From an uncultured Collinsella sp. (GTDB taxonomy: Bacteria > Actinomycetota > Coriobacteriia > Coriobacteriales > Coriobacteriaceae): DNA of 64,000 nt. The notes below the pieces were generated by a model. That model saw only the letters and a list, made by a program, of their open reading frames with translations, had not been told where the DNA came from and searched no databases. Shown piece after piece: positions 8,510 to 16,488 of the stretch; positions within the stretch are counted from its first letter, which is position 1, and every line of letters begins with the position of its first letter. The stretch lies in contig URBQ01000003.1 of NCBI GenBank assembly GCA_900546115.1, positions 1 to 64,000 on the forward strand, given 5' to 3'. Position numbers and translations under genes: made by a program.

Positions 8510-9826
8510 TTATCCTTCCCACTCCAATTGGGAATCCTCCGATGCGCCTTCGCACGCTTGCATGACCTCGATACCATGCGATCGTGCGAACTCGACGAGC
8601 TCTACGTTGCGGGCGTTTATGGTGCCGAAGGCGGCGGGGCACACGATAAGACGCGCGCAGTGGACGAGGAGCTCTTTGGCGCGGGCTATGGTTTTATCCC
8701 CGATCGGCTCGAAGGCGCGCTCGGCCACGCATTCCGCCGCTAGGTCGCGCGCAAGCTCGCAGTCGATGTCCCCTTCGTGCAGAACGCCCGCGTAGAACGC
8801 CTTGCCCTGCCGGATGAGCTGGCGAAACACAGCCGACCCCGTACCTGCGCCGGCGATGACGAACGTGTGCGCATCGCCGTGCGGGCGTCCAATTTCCACG
8901 CTGCCGAAGCGCTCGTTGAAGGTGCCATGTTGAAGGCCGTAGAGCTCGCCAATCGTCTCGCGCGTGAATATGTCCTCGGGTGCGCCGGCGCGGAAGACCC
9001 GGCCGTCCTTCACGCAAATCACCTTGTCGGCGCTTTTCTGCGCGAGCTCGAGTTCGTGGATGGACATGATGACAGCCACATTCCGCGATTTCGCAAGGTG
9101 GCGAAGTATTCGCAGCAGGTCGATCTGGTAGCGGATATCGAGATACGACGTGGGCTCGTCGAGCACGAGCACACGCGGATCCTGTGCGATGGCGCGTGCG
9201 AGCATGACGCGCTGGCGTTGCCCGTCGCTTATCTGCATGAAGTCGCACTCGGCGAGCTCTTCCATATGTGCGGTTTTCATGGCCTCGTCGACCCGACTAT
9301 GGTCGTTAGGCGAGAGTGCGCCCATTCGCCCGGTGTAGGGATGTCTTCCCGCCTCTACGATATCGCGGCAGGTGAGGAGCTCGGTCCGGGGGCGATCTGT
9401 CAGCATAACGGCAAGGTTCTTTGCAAACTCCGCCGTCTTCCATCGGGAAATCTCCCGCCCGTCGAGCTCGACCGCGCCGGCAAGCGGTGCCAGATGGCGT
9501 GTGATGGTTTTCAAGATGGTCGACTTGCCCGAGCCGTTCGGCCCGATGAGCGCCACGACATCGCCCGGGCGAACCTCCAGATCGACGCCTTCGACTACGA
9601 CCTTCTTGTCGTAGCCCGCCGACAGGTCGCTTATGCGGAAAAGCGGCGCTCCGTCAGCCTGCGTTTCGACCGGAGTTTCGAGGTTCGGCTCCGCTCGGAG
9701 GAGGCGTTCCTCGCGCAGTTCCGCACGAGCCGAAAGTGCCTTCTGGCGCTTTCGTGCGAGCTCAGGACTGTCTAAGCATGGAATGTCCCCTCCGAGCGTT
9801 TTGGGCCGCGGCGCGAATTCTCCCAT
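8510..9826 (-). CDS. ABC transporter ATP-binding protein (BtuD/FecE type) with extra C-terminal domain
   Basis: This is the ATPase of a FecCD-type importer. The 438 residues divide into an unusual N-terminal extension of about 60, an ATPase core with Walker A GPNGSGKST (95-103), signature ISDGQRQR and Walker B VLVLDEPTSYLD, and an added domain of about 115 residues (from roughly 320). The added domain begins with FVIAGAGTGSAVFRQLI and has no catalytic motif I recognise. The gene directly follows the permease gene (9827) and is the last of the riboswitch-controlled operon, so it should power uptake of a cobalt, corrinoid or related tetrapyrrole ligand. Confidence 0.88.
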   Translation of the reverse strand: MGEFAPRPKTLGGDIPCLDSPELARKRQKALSARAELREERLLRAEPNLETPVETQADGAPLFRISDLSAGYDKKVVVEGVDLEVRPGDVVALIGPNGSGKSTILKTITRHLAPLAGAVELDGREISRWKTAEFAKNLAVMLTDRPRTELLTCRDIVEAGRHPYTGRMGALSPNDHSRVDEAMKTAHMEELAECDFMQISDGQRQRVMLARAIAQDPRVLVLDEPTSYLDIRYQIDLLRILRHLAKSRNVAVIMSIHELELAQKSADKVICVKDGRVFRAGAPEDIFTRETIGELYGLQHGTFNERFGSVEIGRPHGDAHTFVIAGAGTGSAVFRQLIRQGKAFYAGVLHEGDIDCELARDLAAECVAERAFEPIGDKTIARAKELLVHCARLIVCPAAFGTINARNVELVEFARSHGIEVMQACEGASEDSQLEWEG

Positions 9827-10867
9827 CTACCTCACCCGCTTCTTCAACATGAGCGCGATAACCACCGGCGCGCCGAAGATGGCGGTGACAGCGCTGATGG
9901 AAAGTTCGACGGGAGAGAACAGTGTGCGCGCGATCAAATCGCAGCCCGCGCAGAAGATGGCGCCTCCCAAGAAGCACGCAGGAATCACGCGGATGGGCTT
10001 CGACGACTTTAGCACCGACTTCACGAGATGCGGAACCGCAATGCCTACGAACGACACCGGACCAGCGAACGCGGTCACGCAGGCGGAGAGCATGCTCGCT
10101 AGAAGGACGAGCGCCACGCGGAAGCGTGCGACGTTCACGCCGACGCTTTTCGCGTAGGCTTCTCCCAGCTGGAAGGCGGAAAGGGGCTTCGATATCGCGA
10201 ATACGCATGCGCTTACGGTGATCACCACGACCGTGATGACCGCGACGTCGTCCCAGCTCGAACCCGAGAAGCTACCCAAAGACCAGTTGTGCAGGTTCAC
10301 GATGGACTGGTCGTCGGCGAAGGCGATGAGGAAGTTCGTCGCCGCCGAGCAGATGTATCCCACCATGACGCCCGCCACGATGAGCATGGCCATGGAACTT
10401 ATGCGCCGTGCGATGAGGAGCACGAAGCCGATGGTGGTAAGCGAGCCCAGAAACGCTGCGGCCACCATGGCCGGCGAGGACATGGCCTGGTTTGCGCCCA
10501 GAAGTACGATCATCGTAAGCGCGACGACGAACTTTGCGCCCGAGGAGACGCCCAAGATGAACGGGTCGGCGATGGGGTTGTTGAAAAACGTCTGCAGCAG
10601 GAACCCGGAAAGCGAAAGTGCCCCGCCGAGAAGCACGGCTGAAAGCACGCGCGGCAGGCGAATCTCCCAGATGACCTGGCTTTCCATGGAATTGGCCGCG
10701 CCGCCCGAAAGGATGCCGGGGATGTGGTCTGCGGGCACGAGCACGCTCCCGATGCACAGGTTAGCCCCGACGAGCACGATGAGGGCAACAGCGAGCAGCG
10801 CCGTCACGACGCGACACCGTGCGGCGCGCCCCGATTCGTCGTATGCCATGGAAAGTCGGCTTCTCAT
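9827..10867 (-). CDS. FecCD-family ABC transporter permease (BtuC-like)
   Basis: A 346-residue polytopic permease of the family that moves cobalamin, haem and siderophores. Family landmarks include SGFLLQTFFNNPIADPFILGVSSGA, GSFSGSSWDDVAV and FAGPVSFVGIAVPHLVKSVL, and about ten hydrophobic segments are visible. It begins 4 nt after the substrate-binding gene and abuts the ATPase gene. The riboswitch upstream of the operon points to a cobalamin-related cargo, but the family also includes haem and iron carriers. Confidence 0.9.
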   Translation of the reverse strand: MRSRLSMAYDESGRAARCRVVTALLAVALIVLVGANLCIGSVLVPADHIPGILSGGAANSMESQVIWEIRLPRVLSAVLLGGALSLSGFLLQTFFNNPIADPFILGVSSGAKFVVALTMIVLLGANQAMSSPAMVAAAFLGSLTTIGFVLLIARRISSMAMLIVAGVMVGYICSAATNFLIAFADDQSIVNLHNWSLGSFSGSSWDDVAVITVVVITVSACVFAISKPLSAFQLGEAYAKSVGVNVARFRVALVLLASMLSACVTAFAGPVSFVGIAVPHLVKSVLKSSKPIRVIPACFLGGAIFCAGCDLIARTLFSPVELSISAVTAIFGAPVVIALMLKKRVR

Positions 10868-10871
10868 GGTG

Positions 10872-12443
10872 CTAGCCGAGCTTCCTCAGATAATGGAAGT
10901 CGCTCGCGTCATCGCCGGTGAACGCCCCGTGCAGCTCGTCGATAATGTCGGCTGTAGAAGTCATCTGCTGGTACATGTCGGTGCTTGTGACCCAGACGTT
11001 GCCGTTCTTCACGGCTTTGAACTGCGACAATAGCGCGTTTTTGCCTACGAAGTCGTTCAAGGTGGCAACCGATTCGTCGATGGTGCCGTTGTAGACGATG
11101 ATGTCGGCATCCTTCGCCGTCGCGTAGAAGCGCTCCATTTCGAGCGTTACTGACGAACCTGACGTCGACGCCGTCTGCGCGTCATCGAGCGCATAGCTGC
11201 CGCCTGCAAGCTCGATCATCTGCGCCACGTAGTCGCCCGCCCGCCGCGTGACGGCGGCCCCGTTCGAGTTAATGTAGAAATACGCCACGGTTTTACCTGA
11301 CGACGCGAGCCCCGACGTTTGCTCGACGCGGGCCTTCTGCTCGTTGAACAGGTGCGCGGCCTCGTCTTCCTTGTCGAACAGGACGCCGAAAAGCTTAATC
11401 CACTCGACGCGCCCGAGTGCTTCGGGCTCGCTCGACGACTGTTCGGTGAGCACGACGAGCCCGAGCTTCTGCAGCTTTTCCTTCACATCGGGCGTGTGGT
11501 TGATCATGGTGTTCTCGATGGCGAGCGTACAGCCCGAGGCCGATATTCGCTCGTAGTCGGGCGCGCTGTACTTGCCGCCGTAGGCGATCGCCCCACTTTC
11601 GAGTGCGCTTTTGAAGCCCACGACCGAGCAGTCGTCGGCCTTCGTGCCCGACATGATGATATTGTCGTTCGCATCGAGCGCGTCGACTAGGCACATCGTC
11701 GCCGACGACACGAGGTACACCTTGTTGGCGGGGCGCCTTATGACCGCGATGTCGGAGCTCAACCCATCAGGTACCTTCGCATCTTGCGGCACCACGAGGA
11801 AACGTTCTCCATTCGAAACGCAGATAAGCCGCAGACCGCCTTCGAACTCGTCGACAGTGAAGTGCTCGGCGTATTCAAGCTGAAGCGCCCCCGTCGGCTC
11901 CCAGCCGCAGCCCAAATCGGCGTTGTGGAAGTCGGCCGCGGCGCTTGAAGCCGTTCCTGCAGGGGAGCCGCCGCTTGCATCGTCGCCCGATTTCTCCTTC
12001 ATGGTGGATGAGTCGAAGTGGAGCGTGTAGTCGATGGTGTGCGGCGTCGACATGGCGACGGTCTCGGCCGACACGGCAATGTCCTCGTCGAGCGTGACGG
12101 GTATCTCGAACGTGGAGTTGCCGCCGTCGTTTACGGGCGCGTAGTCCACGCCGTCGACGGTCATCTTGTCGTAGTTCGAACTCGACCAGGTGATGGTCGC
12201 GGTGTAGGTGTCGCCATCCTTCACAATTGTGGTGGGTGAGGCGATGCTTGCGCGCCCTGACCCGCCGGAAAGCGAGACGCTCACAGTGTATTCCTGAGAG
12301 CCCGCCGTGCCACCGGTCGCGTTCGGGCTCGCACTGCACCCCGCGAAGGGAAGCGCGAGCAGGGCGACGAGAACGCAGGCGATCGCGCGCGCCGCGATGC
12401 TGTGGCGCTTCCTGTTTTCCCCCTTGGGAAGAATCGACCGCAT
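10872..12443 (-). CDS. Substrate-binding lipoprotein with an N-terminal beta (NEAT-like) domain
   Basis: The 523-residue protein has a lipoprotein signal ending LPFAGC (lipid Cys at about 36). A first domain, roughly residues 50-145, is beta-rich: YTVSVSLSGGSGRASI, WSSSNYDKMTVDGVDYAPV, STFEIPVTLDED, AMSTPHTIDYTLHF. It resembles surface domains of the NEAT type, although I judge this by pattern only. The remainder is a periplasmic-binding fold (SDIAVIRRPANKVYLVSS, LGRVEWIKLFGVLF, ADIIVYNG) matching FecCD-type transporters. It would deliver the ligand to the permease encoded next. It starts 4 nt after the preceding lipoprotein gene. Confidence 0.8.
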   Translation of the reverse strand: MRSILPKGENRKRHSIAARAIACVLVALLALPFAGCSASPNATGGTAGSQEYTVSVSLSGGSGRASIASPTTIVKDGDTYTATITWSSSNYDKMTVDGVDYAPVNDGGNSTFEIPVTLDEDIAVSAETVAMSTPHTIDYTLHFDSSTMKEKSGDDASGGSPAGTASSAAADFHNADLGCGWEPTGALQLEYAEHFTVDEFEGGLRLICVSNGERFLVVPQDAKVPDGLSSDIAVIRRPANKVYLVSSATMCLVDALDANDNIIMSGTKADDCSVVGFKSALESGAIAYGGKYSAPDYERISASGCTLAIENTMINHTPDVKEKLQKLGLVVLTEQSSSEPEALGRVEWIKLFGVLFDKEDEAAHLFNEQKARVEQTSGLASSGKTVAYFYINSNGAAVTRRAGDYVAQMIELAGGSYALDDAQTASTSGSSVTLEMERFYATAKDADIIVYNGTIDESVATLNDFVGKNALLSQFKAVKNGNVWVTSTDMYQQMTSTADIIDELHGAFTGDDASDFHYLRKLG

Positions 12444-12447
12444 GGCG

Positions 12448-12981
12448 TTACTTCAGTGCGTCGGCGCGCAGATCGACGCCGGCGGATTCGAACACGAGCG
12501 TGCGGTCGTACCACCGCTCCCTTTTAATGCTCCACGCGGCGCAGGCGGTGTCCTCGTCGAGCGCTTCAACGGGCACGTCGTAGGTGTACTTGCCTTCCGC
12601 GTTTTCCACATAGGGGATGAAGTCGGCCTCGCTCGCGGCGGCAGCCTCGTCGCCCGTGCCCATGAAGAGTTTGCCGTAGCCCGTGCCGGAAAGCGTCATC
12701 ACGCAGTGCATGGAGCCGTTTTCCACGATGAGCTGTGCGTCCACAATCCTGAACATGTTTGAGCTGGAATCTACGGTGATCGGATAGGTGCCGTCGGCCA
12801 CCTTGTCGGCGGTGATGGGGGCAGCGCTTGTGCCCTCGGGCGCATCTGCCGCCTGTTCGGTCCTTTCCTGGGAATCGGCATCGCTTGCCTTTGCGCTGTC
12901 GCTTGAATTTCCGGCGCAGCCGGCGAGCGAGAACGCGAGAAGCGCCGCCGACAGGGCGAAGACGAGGGTTTTCTTCAACAT
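12448..12981 (-). CDS. Small surface lipoprotein of the uptake operon
   Basis: A 177-residue lipoprotein with signal LLAFSLAGC (Cys at 22), a Ser/Asp/Glu-rich spacer and one beta domain: DGTYPITVDSSSNMFRIVDA, LSGTGYGKLFMGTGDEAA, YTYDVPVEALDED, KRERWYDRTLVFES. The conserved-looking Tyr/Trp pattern and its place in the operon suggest a ligand-binding module like that at the N-terminus of the next protein. I do not know a characterised member. The ATG at 12981 follows GAAAGGAA; a longer reading frame upstream lacks a signal peptide. It is preceded by a strong hairpin that separates it from the cbiK-like gene. Confidence 0.72.
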   Translation of the reverse strand: MLKKTLVFALSAALLAFSLAGCAGNSSDSAKASDADSQERTEQAADAPEGTSAAPITADKVADGTYPITVDSSSNMFRIVDAQLIVENGSMHCVMTLSGTGYGKLFMGTGDEAAAASEADFIPYVENAEGKYTYDVPVEALDEDTACAAWSIKRERWYDRTLVFESAGVDLRADALK

Positions 12982-13043
12982 GGAGGGGTTCCTTTCAATC
13001 GCTTCGACCGCCCGCGCCGTGCGGTGGTCGGGCGGGATGCGAA

Positions 13044-13090
13044 TGCAACGGGCATGCGCCGTCGGTCGGGGAAGGCGCATGCCCGTTGCA
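13044..13090 (-). promoter_or_regulatory. Perfect 17-bp intercistronic hairpin
   Basis: Positions 13044-13060 are the exact reverse complement of 13074-13090, with a 13-nt loop. It lies between the cbiK-like gene and the lipoprotein gene in one operon and has no U-run, so RNA processing or stabilisation is more likely than termination. Confidence 0.7.
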
Positions 13091-13125
13091 CGGGGACGCG
13101 ACCGGCGCCCCCGTGCGCGGCGAGT

Positions 13126-14052
13126 TTAGAGCTTGGCGATGGCGTCGTCCACGTGTGAGACGTAGATGTCGTCGACCGCGACGTTCTGTCCCAGACCCTG
13201 GAGCAGGCACGTCACTTCGAAGCCGGCGGCCACGAACTTCGCAGCCCAGCTGTCGGGGTCGGTCTCGTCTGCCATGTCGTTGTTCGCGTGGTCGCCCGCG
13301 ACCACCATGAACGGCGCGAGCACGGCCTTCTTGTACCCTGCGGCGCTCGCGGCGGCGATAACATCCTCGCAGGTCGGTTCAGCCTCGACGGTGCCGACGA
13401 AGAACTGTGTCAAGCCCTCGTTCTTGAACACTTCCTGCATCTTGGCATAGTCGGCGTTGGAATCGGCTTCGGTGCCGTGGCCCATGAGGCACAGCGCCGT
13501 CTTGCCGTCGTCGAAGGACGCCATGTTCTCCTTAATGGCTGCGGCCACCTTCTTGTAGTCGTCGTCGGAGGTGAGCAACGGGTCGCCGAGCGAGATCTTG
13601 TCGAACTTGTCGGCGTACTTGTCGAGCTCGTCTTTCACGTCGGTGTATTCCAGGCCACCCATGAGATGCGTCGGCTGCACGACGATTTCCTTCACGCCGT
13701 CTTTCACGCAGCGGTCGAGCGCCTCGGTCATGTTGTCGATCGTGATGCCGTCGCGCTTCTTCAGCTTGTCGATGATGATCTGCGCGGTGAAGGCGCGGCG
13801 GATGTCGTAGTCCTGCCAGTACTTCTCGCGGATAGCGTCTTCGATGGCGCCGATGGTGATGTGGCGCGAGTCGTTGTAGCTCGTGCCGAAGCTCGTGACG
13901 AGGATGACCGGCTTCACGGCCTTCTCCTTTTCGCTCGATTTCTCGGAACTTGCGGAGGTGCTGGAGCAGCCCGCGAGCGTGATTCCGGCGAGCGCGACGG
14001 CTCCGGTTGCTGCGGCGCCCATGAAGCTGCGGCGTGACATCTGGTCGGACAT
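13126..14052 (-). CDS. cbiK: Exported CbiK-like cobaltochelatase lipoprotein
   Basis: CbiK inserts Co2+ into sirohydrochlorin early in anaerobic cobalamin synthesis. This 308-residue homologue keeps the metal-site residues: LMGHGTEADS (His192), VGTVEAEPT (Glu223/225) and VVAGDHANND (His255). It also has a twin-arginine lipoprotein signal, SRRSFMG then LAGC with lipid Cys at 29, so it should be anchored outside the membrane. Exported CbiK relatives are known (Desulfovibrio periplasmic CbiK, and the Porphyromonas haem-binding lipoprotein IhtB). It heads the transporter operon under a cobalamin riboswitch. It may handle cobalt, corrinoid or haem at the surface rather than act in the cytoplasmic pathway. 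The start follows GGAAAGGA. Confidence 0.85.
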   Translation of the reverse strand: MSDQMSRRSFMGAAATGAVALAGITLAGCSSTSASSEKSSEKEKAVKPVILVTSFGTSYNDSRHITIGAIEDAIREKYWQDYDIRRAFTAQIIIDKLKKRDGITIDNMTEALDRCVKDGVKEIVVQPTHLMGGLEYTDVKDELDKYADKFDKISLGDPLLTSDDDYKKVAAAIKENMASFDDGKTALCLMGHGTEADSNADYAKMQEVFKNEGLTQFFVGTVEAEPTCEDVIAAASAAGYKKAVLAPFMVVAGDHANNDMADETDPDSWAAKFVAAGFEVTCLLQGLGQNVAVDDIYVSHVDDAIAKL

Positions 14053-14164
14053 GGTTTTTCCTTTCCTCGGTTTGCCGGTCCCCCGGCGACAGTTGCTTGT
14101 CGGCACAAGCGAAAGAAAAGCGCACCCCTCGGGGTTCACAAGGAGCTAACGCCACGGCGATGCC

Positions 14165-14312
14165 GTGAGGAAAAGGCGAAGCAGTCTGGCTTGGGGCGCG
14201 AGGCGGTTCGCCCGCGCGTCCTATACAGTAATGTCCCTTGCCCAGGATTCCCACCTGGTTCCCTCCGCAAGCCAGCGCGGGCTGTGCGGGCGCCGCGCCG
14301 GTCATTTCCTTT
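14165..14312 (-). promoter_or_regulatory. Cobalamin riboswitch
   Basis: Read on the minus strand, the leader contains the conserved core GGGAACCAGGTGGGAATCC (starting at 14263) and then ACTGT at 14229-14225. A B12-box-like AAGCCAGACTGC follows at 14192-14181. The spacing and order match the adenosylcobalamin riboswitch class. It lies between the promoter at 14379-14351 and the cbiK-like gene, so high cobalamin should switch off the uptake operon. Outer boundaries are approximate. A short CCCC/GGGG hairpin near 14124-14135 followed by T-rich sequence may be part of the expression platform. Confidence 0.82.
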
Positions 14313-14350
14313 TATCCGATTGTCATATGCTCGTTGCCGAATCTTTTACT

Positions 14351-14379
14351 ATGATAGTGGGCACTTGTGAACGTGTCAA
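14351..14379 (-). promoter_or_regulatory. Promoter of the riboswitch-controlled uptake operon
   Basis: On the minus strand TTGACA (14379-14374) and TATCAT (14356-14351) are exactly 17 bp apart, and the riboswitch begins about 35 nt downstream. No equally good promoter and no second riboswitch core was seen for the divergent cobalamin biosynthesis operon between 14341 and 14510. Confidence 0.75.
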
Positions 14380-14510
14380 AGCCAGGGCGGGCGGCATTGC
14401 GCCTCCTGCCTGCGTATTTGCGCCGATTGCCGCTGCGGGCGCCGTGTTTTGCCCGCTGCGCGAAGGGCGGCGTAAACGGTTGCGATGAGAAACGGGAAGG
14501 GAAGGCTCGG

Positions 14511-15302
14511 ATGATTCATATCGTTGGCGCGGGCTCGGGCGCCGCCGACCTTATCACGCTGCGCGGGGCGCGTCTTCTGCGCGCGGCCGACGTGGTCGTT
14601 TGGGCGGGGAGCCTTGTGAACCCTGAGCTGCTCGCCGAGTGCAAGGAATCCTGCGTCGTCTACGACAGCGCGCACATGACCTTGGAGGAAGTGCTCGACG
14701 TGATGTGCGCGGCGGATGCGCGGGGCGAGGAAGTGGTGCGCCTGCACACGGGCGACCCGTGCCTGTACGGCGCCATTCAGGAGCAGATGGACGCACTCGA
14801 CGCGCGCGGCGTGGACTACGAGGTGGTGCCCGGCGTGTCGAGCTTTTGCGGTGCCGCGGCGGCGCTTCGCCAGGAATACACGCTGCCGGGAATCAGCCAG
14901 TCGGTCGTGATCACGCGGCTTTCCGGGCGCACCCCCATGCCCGCGGGCGAGGGCATGCGCACCATGGCGGAAAGCGGCTCGACTATGGTCATCTTCCTGA
15001 GCTCGGGTATGCTCGCCGAGCTTTCCGCTGAGCTTTTGGCCGCGGGCCGCAGCTCCGACGAGCCGGCGGCGCTCGTGTATAAGGCAACCTGGCCTGAGGA
15101 GCGCGTGGTGCGATGCACAGTGGGCACACTCGCCGATGCGGGCGCGCGAGAGGGCATCGACCGCACGGCGCTCGTGGTGGTGGGCCGCGTGCTCGGAGCT
15201 CGCGGCGGGCTTGCGCACATCGGCGCGCAAGCGGAGTCGTACGAGCGCAGCAAGCTTTACGACCCTTCGTTTGCCACAGGGTATCGAAAGGCGAGCAGCT
15301 AG
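14511..15302 (+). CDS. cbiF: Cobalt-precorrin-4 C11-methyltransferase
   Basis: This SAM-dependent enzyme methylates C11 of the corrin precursor. The 263-residue protein has the tetrapyrrole methylase fold: VGAGSGAADLITLRGARLL at the N-terminus, HTGDPCLYGAIQEQM, PGVSSFCGAAAALRQEYTLP and SVVITRLSGRTPMP, all diagnostic of CbiF/CobM. The ATG at 14511 follows GGGAAGGGAAGG. It is the first gene of a 17-gene cobalamin operon running to 30938. The 200 bases upstream carry no recognised regulatory RNA on this strand. Confidence 0.93.
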   Translation: MIHIVGAGSGAADLITLRGARLLRAADVVVWAGSLVNPELLAECKESCVVYDSAHMTLEEVLDVMCAADARGEEVVRLHTGDPCLYGAIQEQMDALDARGVDYEVVPGVSSFCGAAAALRQEYTLPGISQSVVITRLSGRTPMPAGEGMRTMAESGSTMVIFLSSGMLAELSAELLAAGRSSDEPAALVYKATWPEERVVRCTVGTLADAGAREGIDRTALVVVGRVLGARGGLAHIGAQAESYERSKLYDPSFATGYRKASS

Positions 15303-15303
15303 C

Positions 15304-16488
15304 GTGGCCTTCGAGCACTACATATATACCGGGACGACCCGCCTGCGCTGCGGCTACACCACGGGGAGCTGCGCCGCGCTCGCGGCGAAGGCGGCCTGTG
15401 AGATGCTCTTGTCACGAAAGCCCGTCGGCCGCGTGTCGATCGTCACCCCCGGCGGGCTGCCCGTCGAGGCGAACGTGGTAGACGCATGTATCGGCGAGGG
15501 GTGCGCCCAGTGCGCCGTGCGAAAGGACGCAGGCGACGATGCCGATGTGACCGACGGCGTACTCGTGTACGCGCGCGTGGAACATGCGGGGTCGGGCACG
15601 GGCGCTGCGGGCAGCAAGGGCGTGCCCGCGCGCGAATCGGAAGTTTCCGTCGATGGCGGCGTGGGCGTGGGGCGCGTGACGTTGCCCGGGCTCGAGCAGC
15701 CGGTGGGGGCGGCCGCCATCAACGCGACGCCGCGCGCGATGATCACTTCGGCGGTGCGCGAGGTGTGCGCCGCGCACGGCTTTTCTGGAAATATTGCTGT
15801 GACGATTTCGGTACCCGAGGGTGTTGCCCTTGCCGAAAAGACCTTCAACCCGCACCTGGGGATAGAGGACGGCATCTCCATCCTGGGCACGACGGGCATC
15901 GTCGAGCCGCGCAGCCTCGCTGCCTTGCGCGACAGCATCGAGCTCGAGATCCGGCAGCATGCGGCTATGGGGCGGCGCGGAGTCGTGCTCACGCCCGGCA
16001 ACTACGGCGCGCAGTTCATCTCGGGGCATTTCCACCTAAACGGTGCGCCGGTGGTCTTCATCTCCAACTTTGTGGGCGATGCGATTGATTGCTGCGTTCG
16101 CGAGGGATTTACCAATGTCCTTCTTGTGGGACACATCGGCAAGCTGGTGAAGGTCGCGGGCGGCATCATGGACACCCATTCGCGTACCGCCGACTGCCGC
16201 GCGGAGATTCTGGCCGCCCACGCGGCCTTGGCCGGCGCGGGCGCGAAGACCGTGCGCGAGATCATGTCGTCGGTCACGACCACGGCGGCGCTCGAGGTAA
16301 TCGAGGCCGCCGGCGTGGGGGACGCTGCGCGCGCCTCGCTCGCTGCGGCAATCGAGGACAGGTTGCGCCGCCGCGCGGCGGGCGCATGCGACATCGCCGC
16401 GGTCGTGTTCGACGCCGAGCGCTGTGAGCTTTTCCGCACGTCGGGCGCCGATGCAGTTATCGGGGAATTGGGGGCGACGTATGAGTAA
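15304..16488 (+). CDS. cbiD: Cobalt-precorrin-5B C1-methyltransferase
   Basis: CbiD methylates C1 in the anaerobic (early cobalt) route and is one marker that this is not the oxygen-dependent pathway. The 394-residue protein begins YTGTTRLRCGYTTGSCAALAA, the CbiD signature, and continues with GGLPVEANV, RAMITSAVREV, GTTGIVEPRS and NFVGDAIDCC. The GTG at 15304 lies one base after the cbiF stop, with AAAGGCGAG upstream; longer upstream frames overlap cbiF heavily. The final ATGAGTAA overlaps the next start by eight bases. Confidence 0.93.
   Translation: MAFEHYIYTGTTRLRCGYTTGSCAALAAKAACEMLLSRKPVGRVSIVTPGGLPVEANVVDACIGEGCAQCAVRKDAGDDADVTDGVLVYARVEHAGSGTGAAGSKGVPARESEVSVDGGVGVGRVTLPGLEQPVGAAAINATPRAMITSAVREVCAAHGFSGNIAVTISVPEGVALAEKTFNPHLGIEDGISILGTTGIVEPRSLAALRDSIELEIRQHAAMGRRGVVLTPGNYGAQFISGHFHLNGAPVVFISNFVGDAIDCCVREGFTNVLLVGHIGKLVKVAGGIMDTHSRTADCRAEILAAHAALAGAGAKTVREIMSSVTTTAALEVIEAAGVGDAARASLAAAIEDRLRRRAAGACDIAAVVFDAERCELFRTSGADAVIGELGATYE

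Noticed and set aside
8510..14052. Naming the uptake operon as a haem transporter
   Set aside because: FecCD permeases, NEAT-like modules and CbiK-like lipoproteins all occur in haem uptake, but the cobalamin riboswitch and the divergent cob operon favour a cobalt or corrinoid role; cargo left open.
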